Below the pieces are notes generated by a model, which did not search any database, was not told the DNA's origin, and saw only the letters and a list, made by a program, of their open reading frames with translations. Position numbers and translations under genes: made by a program. A DNA stretch of 64,000 nucleotides from Alphaproteobacteria bacterium HT1-32 (lineage in GTDB: Bacteria > Pseudomonadota > Alphaproteobacteria > Rhodospirillales > HT1-32), in assembly GCA_009649675.1 (NCBI GenBank), contig WJPL01000003.1, positions 471,645-535,644 of the forward strand, in the 5' to 3' direction. Within the stretch, counting starts at the first letter, position 1. Each line of letters opens with the position of its first letter. Below are positions 46,968 through 56,176 of the stretch, in pieces.

Positions 46968-47453
46968 TCAGCCCCCGGCCCGCTTTTTCGCGTCCGCTAT
47001 CGAACGCTTCAGCTGATCAAATTCACGACAGCCGAAAAAACACAGGCCATCGAGAATATCGAGCTGGGCTTCTGCTTTTTCCATTTCACCTGTCTGGACA
47101 TAAAGCTCACCCAGATATTCATTGGCGCCCAGATGTCTCGGGTCGATATCCAGCGCCTTCCCGTACCAGTTTCTGGCCTGATCCATCCGGCCAAGTTTCC
47201 GGTTGCTGTAGCCCAGATAATTATAGGCATCTGCATTCTCAGGCTCATCGAGAATCAGCCTGGTCAGTTTCCCTATGGCATCTTCATAGTCTCCGGCCTT
47301 CACCGCTGCTTCTGCTGCAATGAAGGCCTGACTGAAGGAGTTGGAACTGCCGGAACCGTCAGAACTGCCACCACCGCCCGCACCGAACGACGGAACAGCA
47401 AACATTGAGACGATCACAAACGGGATGACGAAAACGGAGACGAACGGCTTCAT
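46968..47453 (-). CDS. Secreted TPR protein
   Basis: 161 residues with a signal peptide (about 1-25) then a Gly/Ser-rich stretch, followed by two to three TPR repeats (YEDAIGKLTRLILDEPENADAYNYLGYSNRKLG and the next repeat). It precedes the hydrolase gene with an 8-base gap; the two form a small operon just outside the T6SS genes. A periplasmic adaptor is the likely role. Confidence 0.78.
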   Translation of the reverse strand: MKPFVSVFVIPFVIVSMFAVPSFGAGGGGSSDGSGSSNSFSQAFIAAEAAVKAGDYEDAIGKLTRLILDEPENADAYNYLGYSNRKLGRMDQARNWYGKALDIDPRHLGANEYLGELYVQTGEMEKAEAQLDILDGLCFFGCREFDQLKRSIADAKKRAGG

Positions 47454-47534
47454 GATGGTTCCCCGGACAGAATATGAATATCAAGGATATAGGTATTCAC
47501 CCGGTCTTTGTCAGGATTATATCGGAGACTGGTT

Positions 47535-48698
47535 TCAGTCATCTCCGCGGGGCATCTTCATACCCAGAAGTTTATATAGCTGATGCCGGTCGGTACCGTC
47601 CTGCAGCAACTCTGCCAGCAGGTCATGCAACGGCATCCGCCCCCAGGTCACCGCGCGTTTGACGAGGTAAGGTGTCGGACTGTGCGGTTCTGCGCGCAAC
47701 AGGTAATCAGCCGCGGCATCCAGCATCTTGTAGGCCTGTGCGCGACTGGTGATCGGGCCATCTGTCACAGAGATATCCCCTTCCATATCCTCATCCACCG
47801 AGTAATCGTGGAAACCGGTACTGTCATCATCATCGTCGTCATCATCATATTTTGGTGTCTCGCCCTTTTCGGCCATGGTCCGCTGGGCAAACAGCATGAT
47901 CTGCTTCAGTGCGTCTTTCAGCCGGCCAAGGCTTGGCGCATCATTTCCCGCCTGATCATCAAGGAAATCATCCAGTTCCTCGGCGGCTTCATAGGCCTTG
48001 CTGGAATCCTTCCACAGGTCGCGGAAGAAAGCGCCCGGCGTCAGCGCCACACTGGTCAGGAATTTCTCGCGGGTCACTGCCCCGCCACGCTCTGCCTGGT
48101 CCGCCGCACCTTCATCCCGGCGCGACAGGTTTTCGAGGCGGTCGCCGCCTTCACGGTCATTCAGACAATAGGGTCTGGCATCCGTCGTCGACGGCTGTGT
48201 GATCGGCAACAGACGCGCCTGAACAGCCAGCCGGTCATTCAGCCAGGCGTAAGGCCCGACACGAAATTCAATATCGCCTTCTTCGATACGCGGATGCAGG
48301 CCATCCCAATAACGTTCCGACAACTTAACAATCAGATCCAGTCCCGCAGCAAACCCCGCGAACCCGAACCGATGCAGCCAGGCTTCGGTCAGCCAGACTG
48401 CGATCTGGGCATCTTTTGACTGCTCGACAATGACCTTTGTGCAGAGGGATTCAACGAGCTTCCAGTCCGCCCGTTTCAGTTCAGTCTCCCAGACACCCTG
48501 CGATAATGAGGGGTCGTCTGACCGGCGGGCATCCTTGATCTCGTCATAAATATTCTCATACCGGATCGACACACCGGCAGGATCATCGCCCGGAACCGGC
48601 TCCAGAAAATCCTCAAGCACCGGTCGGAAACGGCCATTTACAAGGCCATCATCATATTCCGGAGCACCGGCATCCTTGTCTTCGGGCTCTGAGGCCAT
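47535..48698 (-). CDS. tssA: Type VI secretion protein TssA
   Basis: T6SS cap protein that primes sheath assembly. The ImpA_N domain is at about 35-150 (GVSIRYENIYDEIKDARR, VWLTEAWLHRFGFAGFAAGL) and the C-terminal VipA-like EPHSPTPYLVKRAVTWGRMPLHDLL. I start at the ATG at 48698 (387 residues), which avoids overlap with tssM; an ATG at 48764 would overlap it. An eight-Asp run lies at the linker. Last gene of the tssK-tssL-tssM-tssA operon. Confidence 0.88.
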   Translation of the reverse strand: MASEPEDKDAGAPEYDDGLVNGRFRPVLEDFLEPVPGDDPAGVSIRYENIYDEIKDARRSDDPSLSQGVWETELKRADWKLVESLCTKVIVEQSKDAQIAVWLTEAWLHRFGFAGFAAGLDLIVKLSERYWDGLHPRIEEGDIEFRVGPYAWLNDRLAVQARLLPITQPSTTDARPYCLNDREGGDRLENLSRRDEGAADQAERGGAVTREKFLTSVALTPGAFFRDLWKDSSKAYEAAEELDDFLDDQAGNDAPSLGRLKDALKQIMLFAQRTMAEKGETPKYDDDDDDDDSTGFHDYSVDEDMEGDISVTDGPITSRAQAYKMLDAAADYLLRAEPHSPTPYLVKRAVTWGRMPLHDLLAELLQDGTDRHQLYKLLGMKMPRGDD

Positions 48699-48726
48699 AT
48701 TCAGTCGTCTTTCCTGTTCTCTGCGT

Positions 48727-51700
48727 CTATCGGGTTTGCTGTGTTCGCTGTTCGAGGCCCGCAAGCTTGCGCCCCATTTCCAGCGCCGGTGCCTTCACCG
48801 GGAGCTGTGCCGGCAGTTTCAGTCGTTCCACCAGCCGGCCTTCATCAGACGGGGCGGCAACCTTGACGCGGATATAGACACGGGCCGGTTCCGGCGTCAC
48901 CGGTGACAACCCGACACCGCCGCCAACCCGTGCTGTCGGTACATCAAAACGCAGGCTATGCGGGTCCGGGTCAGACAGCCGGGCAAAGTCTTCGGATGTG
49001 GATGCCTGATCCTGCAACAGGCTCAGCAGTGACCATTTGTTCTGATAGACATAGGCAACCGCGCCCCGGTCTACCGTCATGGCCGGCTCTCCCGGTTTGA
49101 CGAACGGTGTGTTTGGCGCGTCTTTTGCCCAGCGCAGCACAACACCAACCGGATCGCCATATCGCCAGCGCAATGTCTTCGCTTCACCACGGAGTGTCGC
49201 AACCTGTTCGCCGACACCCAGCCGCCATTCAATGATCTGGTTGCCCGCGACTTCCCTGCGCCGGTTTACCCGGAACTCCGCCCCAATATCAAAGGTCGGT
49301 AGGGCACCGTCTGCAGAGGTCAGGTACGGGTCAAAGAAGGCCCGCGCAGCAACCATCGTATCAAGGAATGACAGTACCCGGTCCCGCGACAGGCCGAACC
49401 GCTCCGAACGTCGCAGCAGATCCATACCAGTCAGCTGATAGTCTTCCAGCAGCCGGAAGAAATCGCGGATGTCTTCCGGCAGAGCTTCCGCATCACCCGC
49501 AGATGTCGCCAGCGTCCCGAACGGGAAGCGTCCCGCCAGCCGCTCATTGAAGAAGGCTGATATCTGACCATAGCTCGACAGAACAGTATCCGACGCAATC
49601 AGCTGGCAGCGCGCCAGCAGATCGGACAGCAACTCACGGCGGCGGCGGTCAAAATAGTCGGCAGACCGGCCTGCATCCGCATCCTGCCCCGCCTGCAGCA
49701 GGCAATCCTGTCCGGTCAGGCCGGTCAGTGTGAAGCGGATGAAGTCCTCAAGATTTGAAACGCTGTTTCCTGTCGTCCGGCGGTCATAGCTGTCGAGTGC
49801 TTCCAGAATGCGCCGCCACCGGGTGGCAATCCGGTTTTCCGAACGCCCCTGATTCAGGGCCGGGCTGGAAAGAACAGCCACCAGAGGGCGGGCATAGTCC
49901 TGCGCCAGAAAAGCGATCCGGGAGCGTTGTGCATCAAGATAGGCTGCGATTTCAGCGTCATCACGTGCATCAAAACCTTCATATGCCGGGGGCTCCATCC
50001 CATCCCACCAGCCAAACCCGTCACCACGGGGCTGATAAAGACCATCCCCTGACAAGGTCACGTCAACTTCCTGTATCAGATCATCAGCCTGATCCCGGAC
50101 GAGACGCAGAACAAGTCGTTCGCCCGCGACCGTCTTGAGGCGTGAAAAACGGTCGAGGATACGAAGCAGCGCAGGTGCAGCCGCCCGGAAATCCGTTACT
50201 TCACGCCGGAGTTGGCCTTCCGGATCCAGGGTTCCGACAGATGCCAGAACGGTCTCAGTTTGCTGCGCCGCCGCCAGCAGGTCGAGCACACTGATTTCCA
50301 GCTGACGGGTTGCCGCCCGTTCAACGACAGAGAGCAATTCCCTAGGATATCGAGAGCGGCTGGTGTTCATGTAGTTTTCATGACTGTCCAGCATCGAAAG
50401 CGCAGCTTCCAGCAACGGGCGGTCCCAGAAAACCGCACTGTTGCCTGCGACAAGTTTCGGAATTGCCCCGGACTGTTTCAGCATGAAACGCTGTGTCATG
50501 AGTTCTTCAAGGGCCTGCCCGAGATGGGCTACAGGCCCGGCAACCATCGGCGCACCGGTTGCCGGATCGACAATGACAATCGGCCCAACGACTGCTGACC
50601 GTGTCGTGTAGAGCCGCTCACGCGCATGTTCAGTAGACTCACCGGCCATCGAATCGATCCGCTTGCGCGCTTCGGGCCCGAAGAATTCCGACGTCTCCAC
50701 ATCAACCAGAATATCGCCCAGCGTATTCCCTATCACGGTTGATCGTGACAGTGACGCAAGAAGGCCGGCGCTGCCCAGTTCAGCCTTCAGTTCCTGAATC
50801 ATGACTGCCAGCTCGCGCAGCCTTGCCGCAACCTCTGCCGGGTCTCCCCGCTCATAGGCCAGCGTGTCTATACCGGCGGCAACCAGCGGCGCATTTTTGA
50901 AAATTACCCGGCCATCACGCAGACTATCCAGCGCGCGTTCTGCGAGTTCAAATAGCCGCGCCTGCGCCGTGCCAGAATATTGCTCGATATCAACCAGCTG
51001 GAAATTGTTCGGATCAAGGTCGCGCTGATAACGTGCTGCCAGAGGAAAGAATCTCTCCGGTATTTCAAAGTCATAGAGATACTGGAAAATCTTTCCGATG
51101 CTGGTGACATCTCCGCCCTGCTTCAGGCGGTTGTAGCCCTGAATCATGGCTTCCAGTCGAACCAGTTCATCAACATAAGCAGTCAGCAGTTCAAGTTCAG
51201 GCGTTGTGTCAGATCCGCTGTCTGCATTCAGTGTACCAGGCTTTTCCGTCGTCAACTGAAGTGGCTGGATAACCAGGCCTTGCGTGCGTGCCAGCAGTTC
51301 TGTCCGCATCGCCTTGATGATGACCGTATCGTAGGCAAATTCCAGTGCCACCAGAACCTTGTCACCAAGCGGGCTGAACCAGGATGATGGCAGAAAAGCG
51401 TAAACCGGGCGCGCGTGGCGAACCCGGGACATGCCTTCAATGACCTCTTCCGATGCCTTGCGCAGGAAGGGACGGGATGGTTTTTCCCCATGCCGTTCCA
51501 TCTCGGACATCTGATTCAGCGACACATATTTCGAAGCGAAAAGCGGGCCGAGAGCATCACGGTCATTATTCAGGTCAAAGGTCGAGAAGGTGATGCCAAG
51601 CAAACCAAGTACCAGAACAGCCGCACAGGCGACCTGAGCCCGGAAGACGGACCGGGTTTGTGACCTGACCCTGCCGCCGGCCGGCTGCGCCAGCGAGCTT

Positions 51701-52917
51701 TCCGCAAACACCTTGTTATCAAGCAGATGCTTCAGGAAGACAGGTCTCGGGCCCGCACTGGATGCGCCGCCCTGCCATGTCGCCAGCCCGGCATCGCTGC
51801 CCCCTCCAAGCGCGCTGTCGAACTGGTGTACGTTCCCAGGATAGCTATCCATATCCATGGAAGCCTCAGCATCACCGGTAAAATACAGTCCGCGCATCCG
51901 GAAAGAATCGTGATAGACGCTCGGCTTGAAAATGTGATTCAGATAAAGCCGCAGCGGCTCATGCAGTTCCTCAAAGGAGGATGGGAATTCAAAGACTGCT
52001 TCTGCGTCACTCAGTGTCCCGCCTTCGGCAAATACCTCCAGCTGGTTCTGCAACAGAACCCGGCCCATATGCGAAAACGCCTCATCCGCCCAGCCCGGCG
52101 AATAAGCTGTCTCAGGACCATAGGGGGCAGACCAGCCGAAGATTTCCTCCCGCGCATGTTCAGGCAGAGCCCTGGCAAAACTGGCAAAGCCGGGAATTTC
52201 ATCAGACTTCGTGACAAGCACATAAACCGGGAGTGTGAATCCCAGTTTCTTCTGCAACGTCCAGAGACGCTCATATATCTGTTCAGCCTTCGCCGCGATG
52301 ACATCGGGCGGCTCCATATTCGGTCCGATCAGATCGGATGCCGGGATAGACAGAACAATACCATCAAGCGGGCGTCGGGTCCGGTACTCGCCAAGGGTCG
52401 AGACGACATCTTCCCAGCCTTTTTCGTCACCGTTGCGGCCTTCCTGTTCAAGGATCATCGATCCGGCGACGTCGAGCACGACTCCGCGGTCATAAAACCA
52501 CCAGGAAACCGGCGGGCGCTGCCCGCTTTCGTTTTCTGCCGGGCGCCCCATCGGCAAATTCAGACCGGAATGGGCCAGTGCAGTCGTCTTGCCGCTGCCG
52601 GCTTCCCCGATCATCAGATACCAAGGGATTTCATACAGGTAATTACGACCGGCGACGTTCTTGCGCAGGGTTGAACAGGCACGCCGGAATGACTGCTTCA
52701 GGCCAAGCGGCGCATGCTGACGGTTCTTTGCCCCGCCACTCATCGTGCTGGAGCCGACTTTCTCACCTTCTTCAGGCTGCGCCGGTTTAGAGCGGAACCA
52801 GAGCTGCCAGACCAGGACAATCAGCGCAACAGCGAGCAAAAGGAACAACAGAATCCAGAACGGCAAACCGAGATGCCGGGAGAGAAAACCGAGGAACTGG
52901 GTGATAAAGGATTCCAT
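48727..52917 (-). CDS. tssM: Type VI secretion membrane protein TssM (IcmF)
   Basis: Inner-membrane core of the T6SS membrane complex. The 1396-residue product has N-terminal membrane helices (about 20-40, with another at about 420), an intact Walker A GEAGSGKTT at 104-112, the periplasmic IcmF region and a C-terminal TssM domain. The length is slightly above most homologues. It starts 4 bases after tssL, so the two are coupled. Confidence 0.94.
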   Translation of the reverse strand: MESFITQFLGFLSRHLGLPFWILLFLLLAVALIVLVWQLWFRSKPAQPEEGEKVGSSTMSGGAKNRQHAPLGLKQSFRRACSTLRKNVAGRNYLYEIPWYLMIGEAGSGKTTALAHSGLNLPMGRPAENESGQRPPVSWWFYDRGVVLDVAGSMILEQEGRNGDEKGWEDVVSTLGEYRTRRPLDGIVLSIPASDLIGPNMEPPDVIAAKAEQIYERLWTLQKKLGFTLPVYVLVTKSDEIPGFASFARALPEHAREEIFGWSAPYGPETAYSPGWADEAFSHMGRVLLQNQLEVFAEGGTLSDAEAVFEFPSSFEELHEPLRLYLNHIFKPSVYHDSFRMRGLYFTGDAEASMDMDSYPGNVHQFDSALGGGSDAGLATWQGGASSAGPRPVFLKHLLDNKVFAESSLAQPAGGRVRSQTRSVFRAQVACAAVLVLGLLGITFSTFDLNNDRDALGPLFASKYVSLNQMSEMERHGEKPSRPFLRKASEEVIEGMSRVRHARPVYAFLPSSWFSPLGDKVLVALEFAYDTVIIKAMRTELLARTQGLVIQPLQLTTEKPGTLNADSGSDTTPELELLTAYVDELVRLEAMIQGYNRLKQGGDVTSIGKIFQYLYDFEIPERFFPLAARYQRDLDPNNFQLVDIEQYSGTAQARLFELAERALDSLRDGRVIFKNAPLVAAGIDTLAYERGDPAEVAARLRELAVMIQELKAELGSAGLLASLSRSTVIGNTLGDILVDVETSEFFGPEARKRIDSMAGESTEHARERLYTTRSAVVGPIVIVDPATGAPMVAGPVAHLGQALEELMTQRFMLKQSGAIPKLVAGNSAVFWDRPLLEAALSMLDSHENYMNTSRSRYPRELLSVVERAATRQLEISVLDLLAAAQQTETVLASVGTLDPEGQLRREVTDFRAAAPALLRILDRFSRLKTVAGERLVLRLVRDQADDLIQEVDVTLSGDGLYQPRGDGFGWWDGMEPPAYEGFDARDDAEIAAYLDAQRSRIAFLAQDYARPLVAVLSSPALNQGRSENRIATRWRRILEALDSYDRRTTGNSVSNLEDFIRFTLTGLTGQDCLLQAGQDADAGRSADYFDRRRRELLSDLLARCQLIASDTVLSSYGQISAFFNERLAGRFPFGTLATSAGDAEALPEDIRDFFRLLEDYQLTGMDLLRRSERFGLSRDRVLSFLDTMVAARAFFDPYLTSADGALPTFDIGAEFRVNRRREVAGNQIIEWRLGVGEQVATLRGEAKTLRWRYGDPVGVVLRWAKDAPNTPFVKPGEPAMTVDRGAVAYVYQNKWSLLSLLQDQASTSEDFARLSDPDPHSLRFDVPTARVGGGVGLSPVTPEPARVYIRVKVAAPSDEGRLVERLKLPAQLPVKAPALEMGRKLAGLEQRTQQTR

Positions 52918-52921
52918 CGTA

Positions 52922-53707
52922 CTACTGACGCGCCAGCTTCATGATACTGTCGATCGACTGCTGCAGGTCGACGGTCATCCCCGTCCAGATGAAATGCTGC
53001 AACACCAGCAGAGCCAGAAAAATCCCCCCTGCCAGCAGCCACCATTTCATGGCGGACGGAAGCAGACGATTCCTGCCCTGATCGAGCGTGTGCGCATAGG
53101 TCAGCGGGAACAGGCGGCGAGCGGAACGATACAGATCAGGCTCGCGACGGGCGACAAAGGTAAACAGTTTCCGCTTGTAGCGATCAATCGCGCCATCATC
53201 ATCCTGTCCGCGATACTTGCCCCGAAAGCCAAGTGCCAGCGCCAGAAGATACAATACACCAACTTCGGAATGTGCCGGATCACGGGAATCCAGCAGACGT
53301 TCCAGCTTGTCAAAAAACACCTGACCAGCAGCATGTGTGCCAAACAGACGGGTTTCCACCAGATTGGACTGCCAGCTTTCCCGCCCGTCCCAGTCCATCG
53401 TCAGGAACACCTCATCAGCCAGTGCCGCCATGACAAACTGCGCTTCACGATAAAAGCCGGAACCGTAGTCTCCGCCCGTACGTTCCGCCTCGGCCAGTTG
53501 CTTCTCGATCACGGCAGAAATCCGGGCAGCGACGGCATTCGACGAGCGCGCATCGCCTTCCCCCTCCGGCATATCGCCGTCAGGTGCAAAAACCCAGGCA
53601 CCGGAATGAATCATCGTCTTCAGGCGCATGACTTCTGCATAAAAGTCATGGAAATGGCTCAGGACAAATGATGACCGGTAGTCACCGCTGGCGATAAGGG
53701 CAGACAT
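52922..53707 (-). CDS. tssL: Type VI secretion membrane protein TssL (DotU)
   Basis: 261 residues: a cytoplasmic DotU domain (FYAEVMRLK, EFLTMDWDGRESWQSNL region) and a single C-terminal membrane helix (MKWWLLAGGIFLALLVLQHF). There is no OmpA or SPOR-like peptidoglycan-binding domain after the helix, so cell-wall anchoring needs another protein. It lies between tssK and tssM with 3 to 4-base gaps. Confidence 0.92.
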   Translation of the reverse strand: MSALIASGDYRSSFVLSHFHDFYAEVMRLKTMIHSGAWVFAPDGDMPEGEGDARSSNAVAARISAVIEKQLAEAERTGGDYGSGFYREAQFVMAALADEVFLTMDWDGRESWQSNLVETRLFGTHAAGQVFFDKLERLLDSRDPAHSEVGVLYLLALALGFRGKYRGQDDDGAIDRYKRKLFTFVARREPDLYRSARRLFPLTYAHTLDQGRNRLLPSAMKWWLLAGGIFLALLVLQHFIWTGMTVDLQQSIDSIMKLARQ

Positions 53708-53710
53708 CCG

Positions 53711-55057
53711 TCAACCAGCTCCCCGGTTTGCGACATAAAGGACAATCTGTGACGGACGCCGCACACCGACCCGGTCTGACGTATTGGTAATCAGCAGCTT
53801 CTCACCCGGCCGGATGAACTGATGCGTCGGCTTGATCTCGAACAGAACCACCCCCCGGCTGGGCGACAATGACATTTCGTCTGCCGTATCGATCACCCGC
53901 CGGTCGGCACCGAGAATTCGTCGTTCACGCAGCGACCGCATGACATCGGCCGAACCAATCAGGGCTTCGTTCAGCCAGCTGATCATGTCGCCTTCCGTCG
54001 CGCCGATCTGGCCACGTGCACCGATCACCAGCCGGTCGCCGATCCAGTCCGGCTGCAGTTCCAGCGAGAACTCGTTCTCTTCCAGATCAAACGGCAATGT
54101 CCGGAAGCTTTCATGCACGGTATCGATCATACGGAAAACGTAGCTCGACAACTCACCGAAACTGTAACGCAGATCGTTGTGATTATAGGTCGGAAAGACC
54201 GGCGGCACGCCACCGACGCCCAGCGTCGAGACACTGCCCGCTACCCCGCTCAGGGCAAGGAACAAGGGATAGGGATGCGCCACCCCGGTATTCAGCACCG
54301 CCTCGAACATTGGCAACTGCGCACATAAAGACCGGATCAGCATATCCGTTTCAAGCAGCATCGGACGGTCAGCTTCTGAGCCCGGCGCCCGCGCCCGTTC
54401 GCTCAGGAACGAGGCTTTCTCGCGCAGCTTTGCCGCGACTTGCGAACACAACTCACCCAGCGGCGTCTGGGTCGGCACATGCAGCAAAGGCGGAATGAAA
54501 TCGGTCAGGCTGTAAGCGTCGTTGCGGATAACAATCTGTGCCAGCGGAAAGCCGACATATTTCTGTGGCGGCTTGTCGACCACCAGCAGGCTGAGCCGGG
54601 GCCGCAGGCGCGGAATGCGCAGATCCCCCTCACCTGTATTCTCATCAACAACTGACGGGCCTTCCGCAGATTCATAACGCGGCAGGCTGCCGGCGACAGA
54701 CGCTCCACCCGGCTGTTCTGCCGGGACCACCAGATACAGCAGGATCGGTTTGTCGCGAAGCCCCTCTTCAAAGGGGGTCAGGTCAACTTCCAGATCACCA
54801 TCAAGCTGCGCATCATGAGAGACCACCAGCCCGTCAGGCATCACGGCTTCAAGATCCGTAACCCGGAACACACCGGACACCAGCAAGGCCGGGTCAATCC
54901 GCACACGGCGCAGCCCCCAGTGATACTGCATCCCGGTGGTCAGGTGGTAATGTAGCAGCGATTCCTGACGCAGGAAGGATTGCTGGAAATGCTGAGGTGC
55001 CAGCAGCATACCCTCGTGCCATTGTATCGCCTGCGGCAAATCCCGCGCATTTCGCAT
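53711..55057 (-). CDS. tssK: Type VI secretion baseplate protein TssK
   Basis: 448 residues, standard length. The N-terminus IQWHEGMLLAPQHFQQSFLRQE and the C-terminal GVVLFEIKPTHQFIRPGEKLLI are diagnostic of TssK, which links baseplate and membrane complex. It is the first gene of the tssK-tssL-tssM-tssA operon; the upstream gap holds several TTAACC boxes. Confidence 0.94.
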   Translation of the reverse strand: MRNARDLPQAIQWHEGMLLAPQHFQQSFLRQESLLHYHLTTGMQYHWGLRRVRIDPALLVSGVFRVTDLEAVMPDGLVVSHDAQLDGDLEVDLTPFEEGLRDKPILLYLVVPAEQPGGASVAGSLPRYESAEGPSVVDENTGEGDLRIPRLRPRLSLLVVDKPPQKYVGFPLAQIVIRNDAYSLTDFIPPLLHVPTQTPLGELCSQVAAKLREKASFLSERARAPGSEADRPMLLETDMLIRSLCAQLPMFEAVLNTGVAHPYPLFLALSGVAGSVSTLGVGGVPPVFPTYNHNDLRYSFGELSSYVFRMIDTVHESFRTLPFDLEENEFSLELQPDWIGDRLVIGARGQIGATEGDMISWLNEALIGSADVMRSLRERRILGADRRVIDTADEMSLSPSRGVVLFEIKPTHQFIRPGEKLLITNTSDRVGVRRPSQIVLYVANRGAG

Positions 55058-55292
55058 GTTGGTTGACCCGTTAACGCCGTTTCACTTGACTAGTCTCAAT
55101 GGTTAACAGACATGATTAAGACCAGACTTGCCGGAATCTTGCCAATTTCCATCAATGCTTATTTATAACCGGCTGGAATCCCTTGCAATAAAAAGCACTT
55201 CCTTTGCGCATTAACCATTTTTGGTTCCACAACAGGTGGTATGCGGCATGTTTCAGATGGGAATATTTGGTTAACAAACAGGTGCTTCCGGA
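55058..55292. promoter_or_regulatory. Upstream region of tssK with repeated TTAACC boxes
   Basis: Non-coding stretch of 235 bases. It holds TTAACCAT twice exactly (minus strand 55099-55106, plus strand 55211-55218), TTAACCAA on the minus strand (55267-55274), and TTAACG at 55071. TTAACCAT is the CtrA half-site known in Rhodospirillales and Caulobacter. I found no convincing sigma-54 site. Regulation by CtrA is inference. Confidence 0.45.
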
Positions 55293-55688
55293 TCACCCGC
55301 CCGAGATCGCGTTAATAACGGCGCAAGAGTTGGAAGTATTCCCACCGCAGCTTTTCACGGCCTGTACGAGCAATTTCTCGGTGCGTTTCAGATGATCGAT
55401 ACGCCTGCGTACCCCATCCAGAATTTCGCTGGCGACGGATCTTGAAGCCAGACAGTCGATCTGGTTTTGGTCCAGCATCAACAACATTCCCGCCAGGTCC
55501 TTCAGGGAGAATCCCAGTTCACGGCCTTTCTTCAGAAATTCCAGCCTGCGGATATCTTCAGAGACATACAGGCGATGCCCTCCCGAAGATCTCCCCGGCT
55601 CCGGTATCGCCCCCATTCGTTCGTAATATCGGATGGTAACAACCTTTATTCCGGTTTCTCGCGAGAGTTCGCCGATTGTCAGATACAC
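55293..55688 (-). CDS. MerR family metal-responsive regulator
   Basis: From the GTG at 55688 (AGGAG 11 bases upstream) the product is 131 residues. The helix-turn-helix has IGELSRETGIKVVTIRYYERMG and GHRLYVSEDI. Cysteines in DCLA, KSCGG and NSC have a 35-residue first spacing identical to that between Cys82 and Cys117 of Tn501 MerR, so a mercury or related metal sensor is likely. It is divergent from the merF-like gene and shares its operator. Confidence 0.85.
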   Translation of the reverse strand: MYLTIGELSRETGIKVVTIRYYERMGAIPEPGRSSGGHRLYVSEDIRRLEFLKKGRELGFSLKDLAGMLLMLDQNQIDCLASRSVASEILDGVRRRIDHLKRTEKLLVQAVKSCGGNTSNSCAVINAISGG

Positions 55689-55714
55689 AGCTTTCACCTC
55701 TCCTGAATAAGGCC

Positions 55715-55745
55715 TTGAACCTATAGGCACTATAGATGTCAGGAT
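55715..55745 (+). promoter_or_regulatory. MerR-type promoter and operator of the merF module
   Basis: TTGAAC (55715-55720) and a CAGGAT -10 (55740-55745) are 19 bases apart, the long spacing typical of MerR targets. The dyad CCTATAG-GCA-CTATAGA fills the spacer with one mismatch. It lies in the merR/merF divergent gap. Confidence 0.6.
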
Positions 55746-55777
55746 GTTCCGTCCTCAATGGAAGGAAACATTTTGTG

Positions 55778-55993
55778 ATGTCTGACCGGAAACTTCTCAT
55801 CACCGGGCTGGTGGGCTCAATAGCAACGGCACTTTGTTGTTTCACGCCGTTACTGATCATCCTGGCAGGCTTTGCGGGAATCATGGTCCTGCCATTCTGG
55901 CTGGATTACCTGCTTCTTCCCGCGCTCCTGAGCTTTCTCATTCTTACAGGATTCACGATATGGCGCATGGCCTTCAAAAATCATCAGAGATAA
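55778..55993 (+). CDS. merF: MerF-like mercury transporter
   Basis: 71 residues from the ATG at 55778 with AAGGA upstream. Two membrane helices enclose the metal motif ALCCFTP, which equals the inner CC pair of MerF; WLDYLLLPALL is also conserved. The second, C-terminal CC pair of classic MerF is absent. It imports Hg2+ in known systems; no merA is present nearby. Confidence 0.78.
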   Translation: MSDRKLLITGLVGSIATALCCFTPLLIILAGFAGIMVLPFWLDYLLLPALLSFLILTGFTIWRMAFKNHQR

Positions 55994-56175
55994 CCTGTCC
56001 CGAATGCAGCTATCGCCAGACAGAGATTATGCCGACGGATGCCTGTCAGTACTTTTATGACTGCAAAAATTGCGGAACAGTGCTGAAACCGCTCGCCGGC
56101 GACTGCTGCGTTTTTTGTTCCTATGGGACAGTTCCCTGCCCTCCGGTTCAGGCAGATCGCAACTGCTGCGGCTAA
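55960..56175 (+). CDS. GDCCVxC domain protein
   Basis: 71 residues starting at ATG 55960, overlapping merF by 34 bases. The signature GDCCVFCSYGTVPCPP, plus CPECSY and CKNCGT, matches the GDCCVxC family, which often accompanies MerF and in some species carries selenocysteine. All positions are Cys here. Function unproven; a metal-binding partner of MerF is likely. Confidence 0.8.
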   Translation: MAHGLQKSSEITCPECSYRQTEIMPTDACQYFYDCKNCGTVLKPLAGDCCVFCSYGTVPCPPVQADRNCCG

Positions 56176-56176
56176 C

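Noticed and set aside
51727-52674. 315-codon open frame antisense to tssM
   Set aside because: tssM is a continuous, well supported gene here.
55058-55292. Sigma-54 promoter before tssK
   Set aside because: The closest match (TGG...TGC) has the wrong spacing by two bases and points the wrong way.
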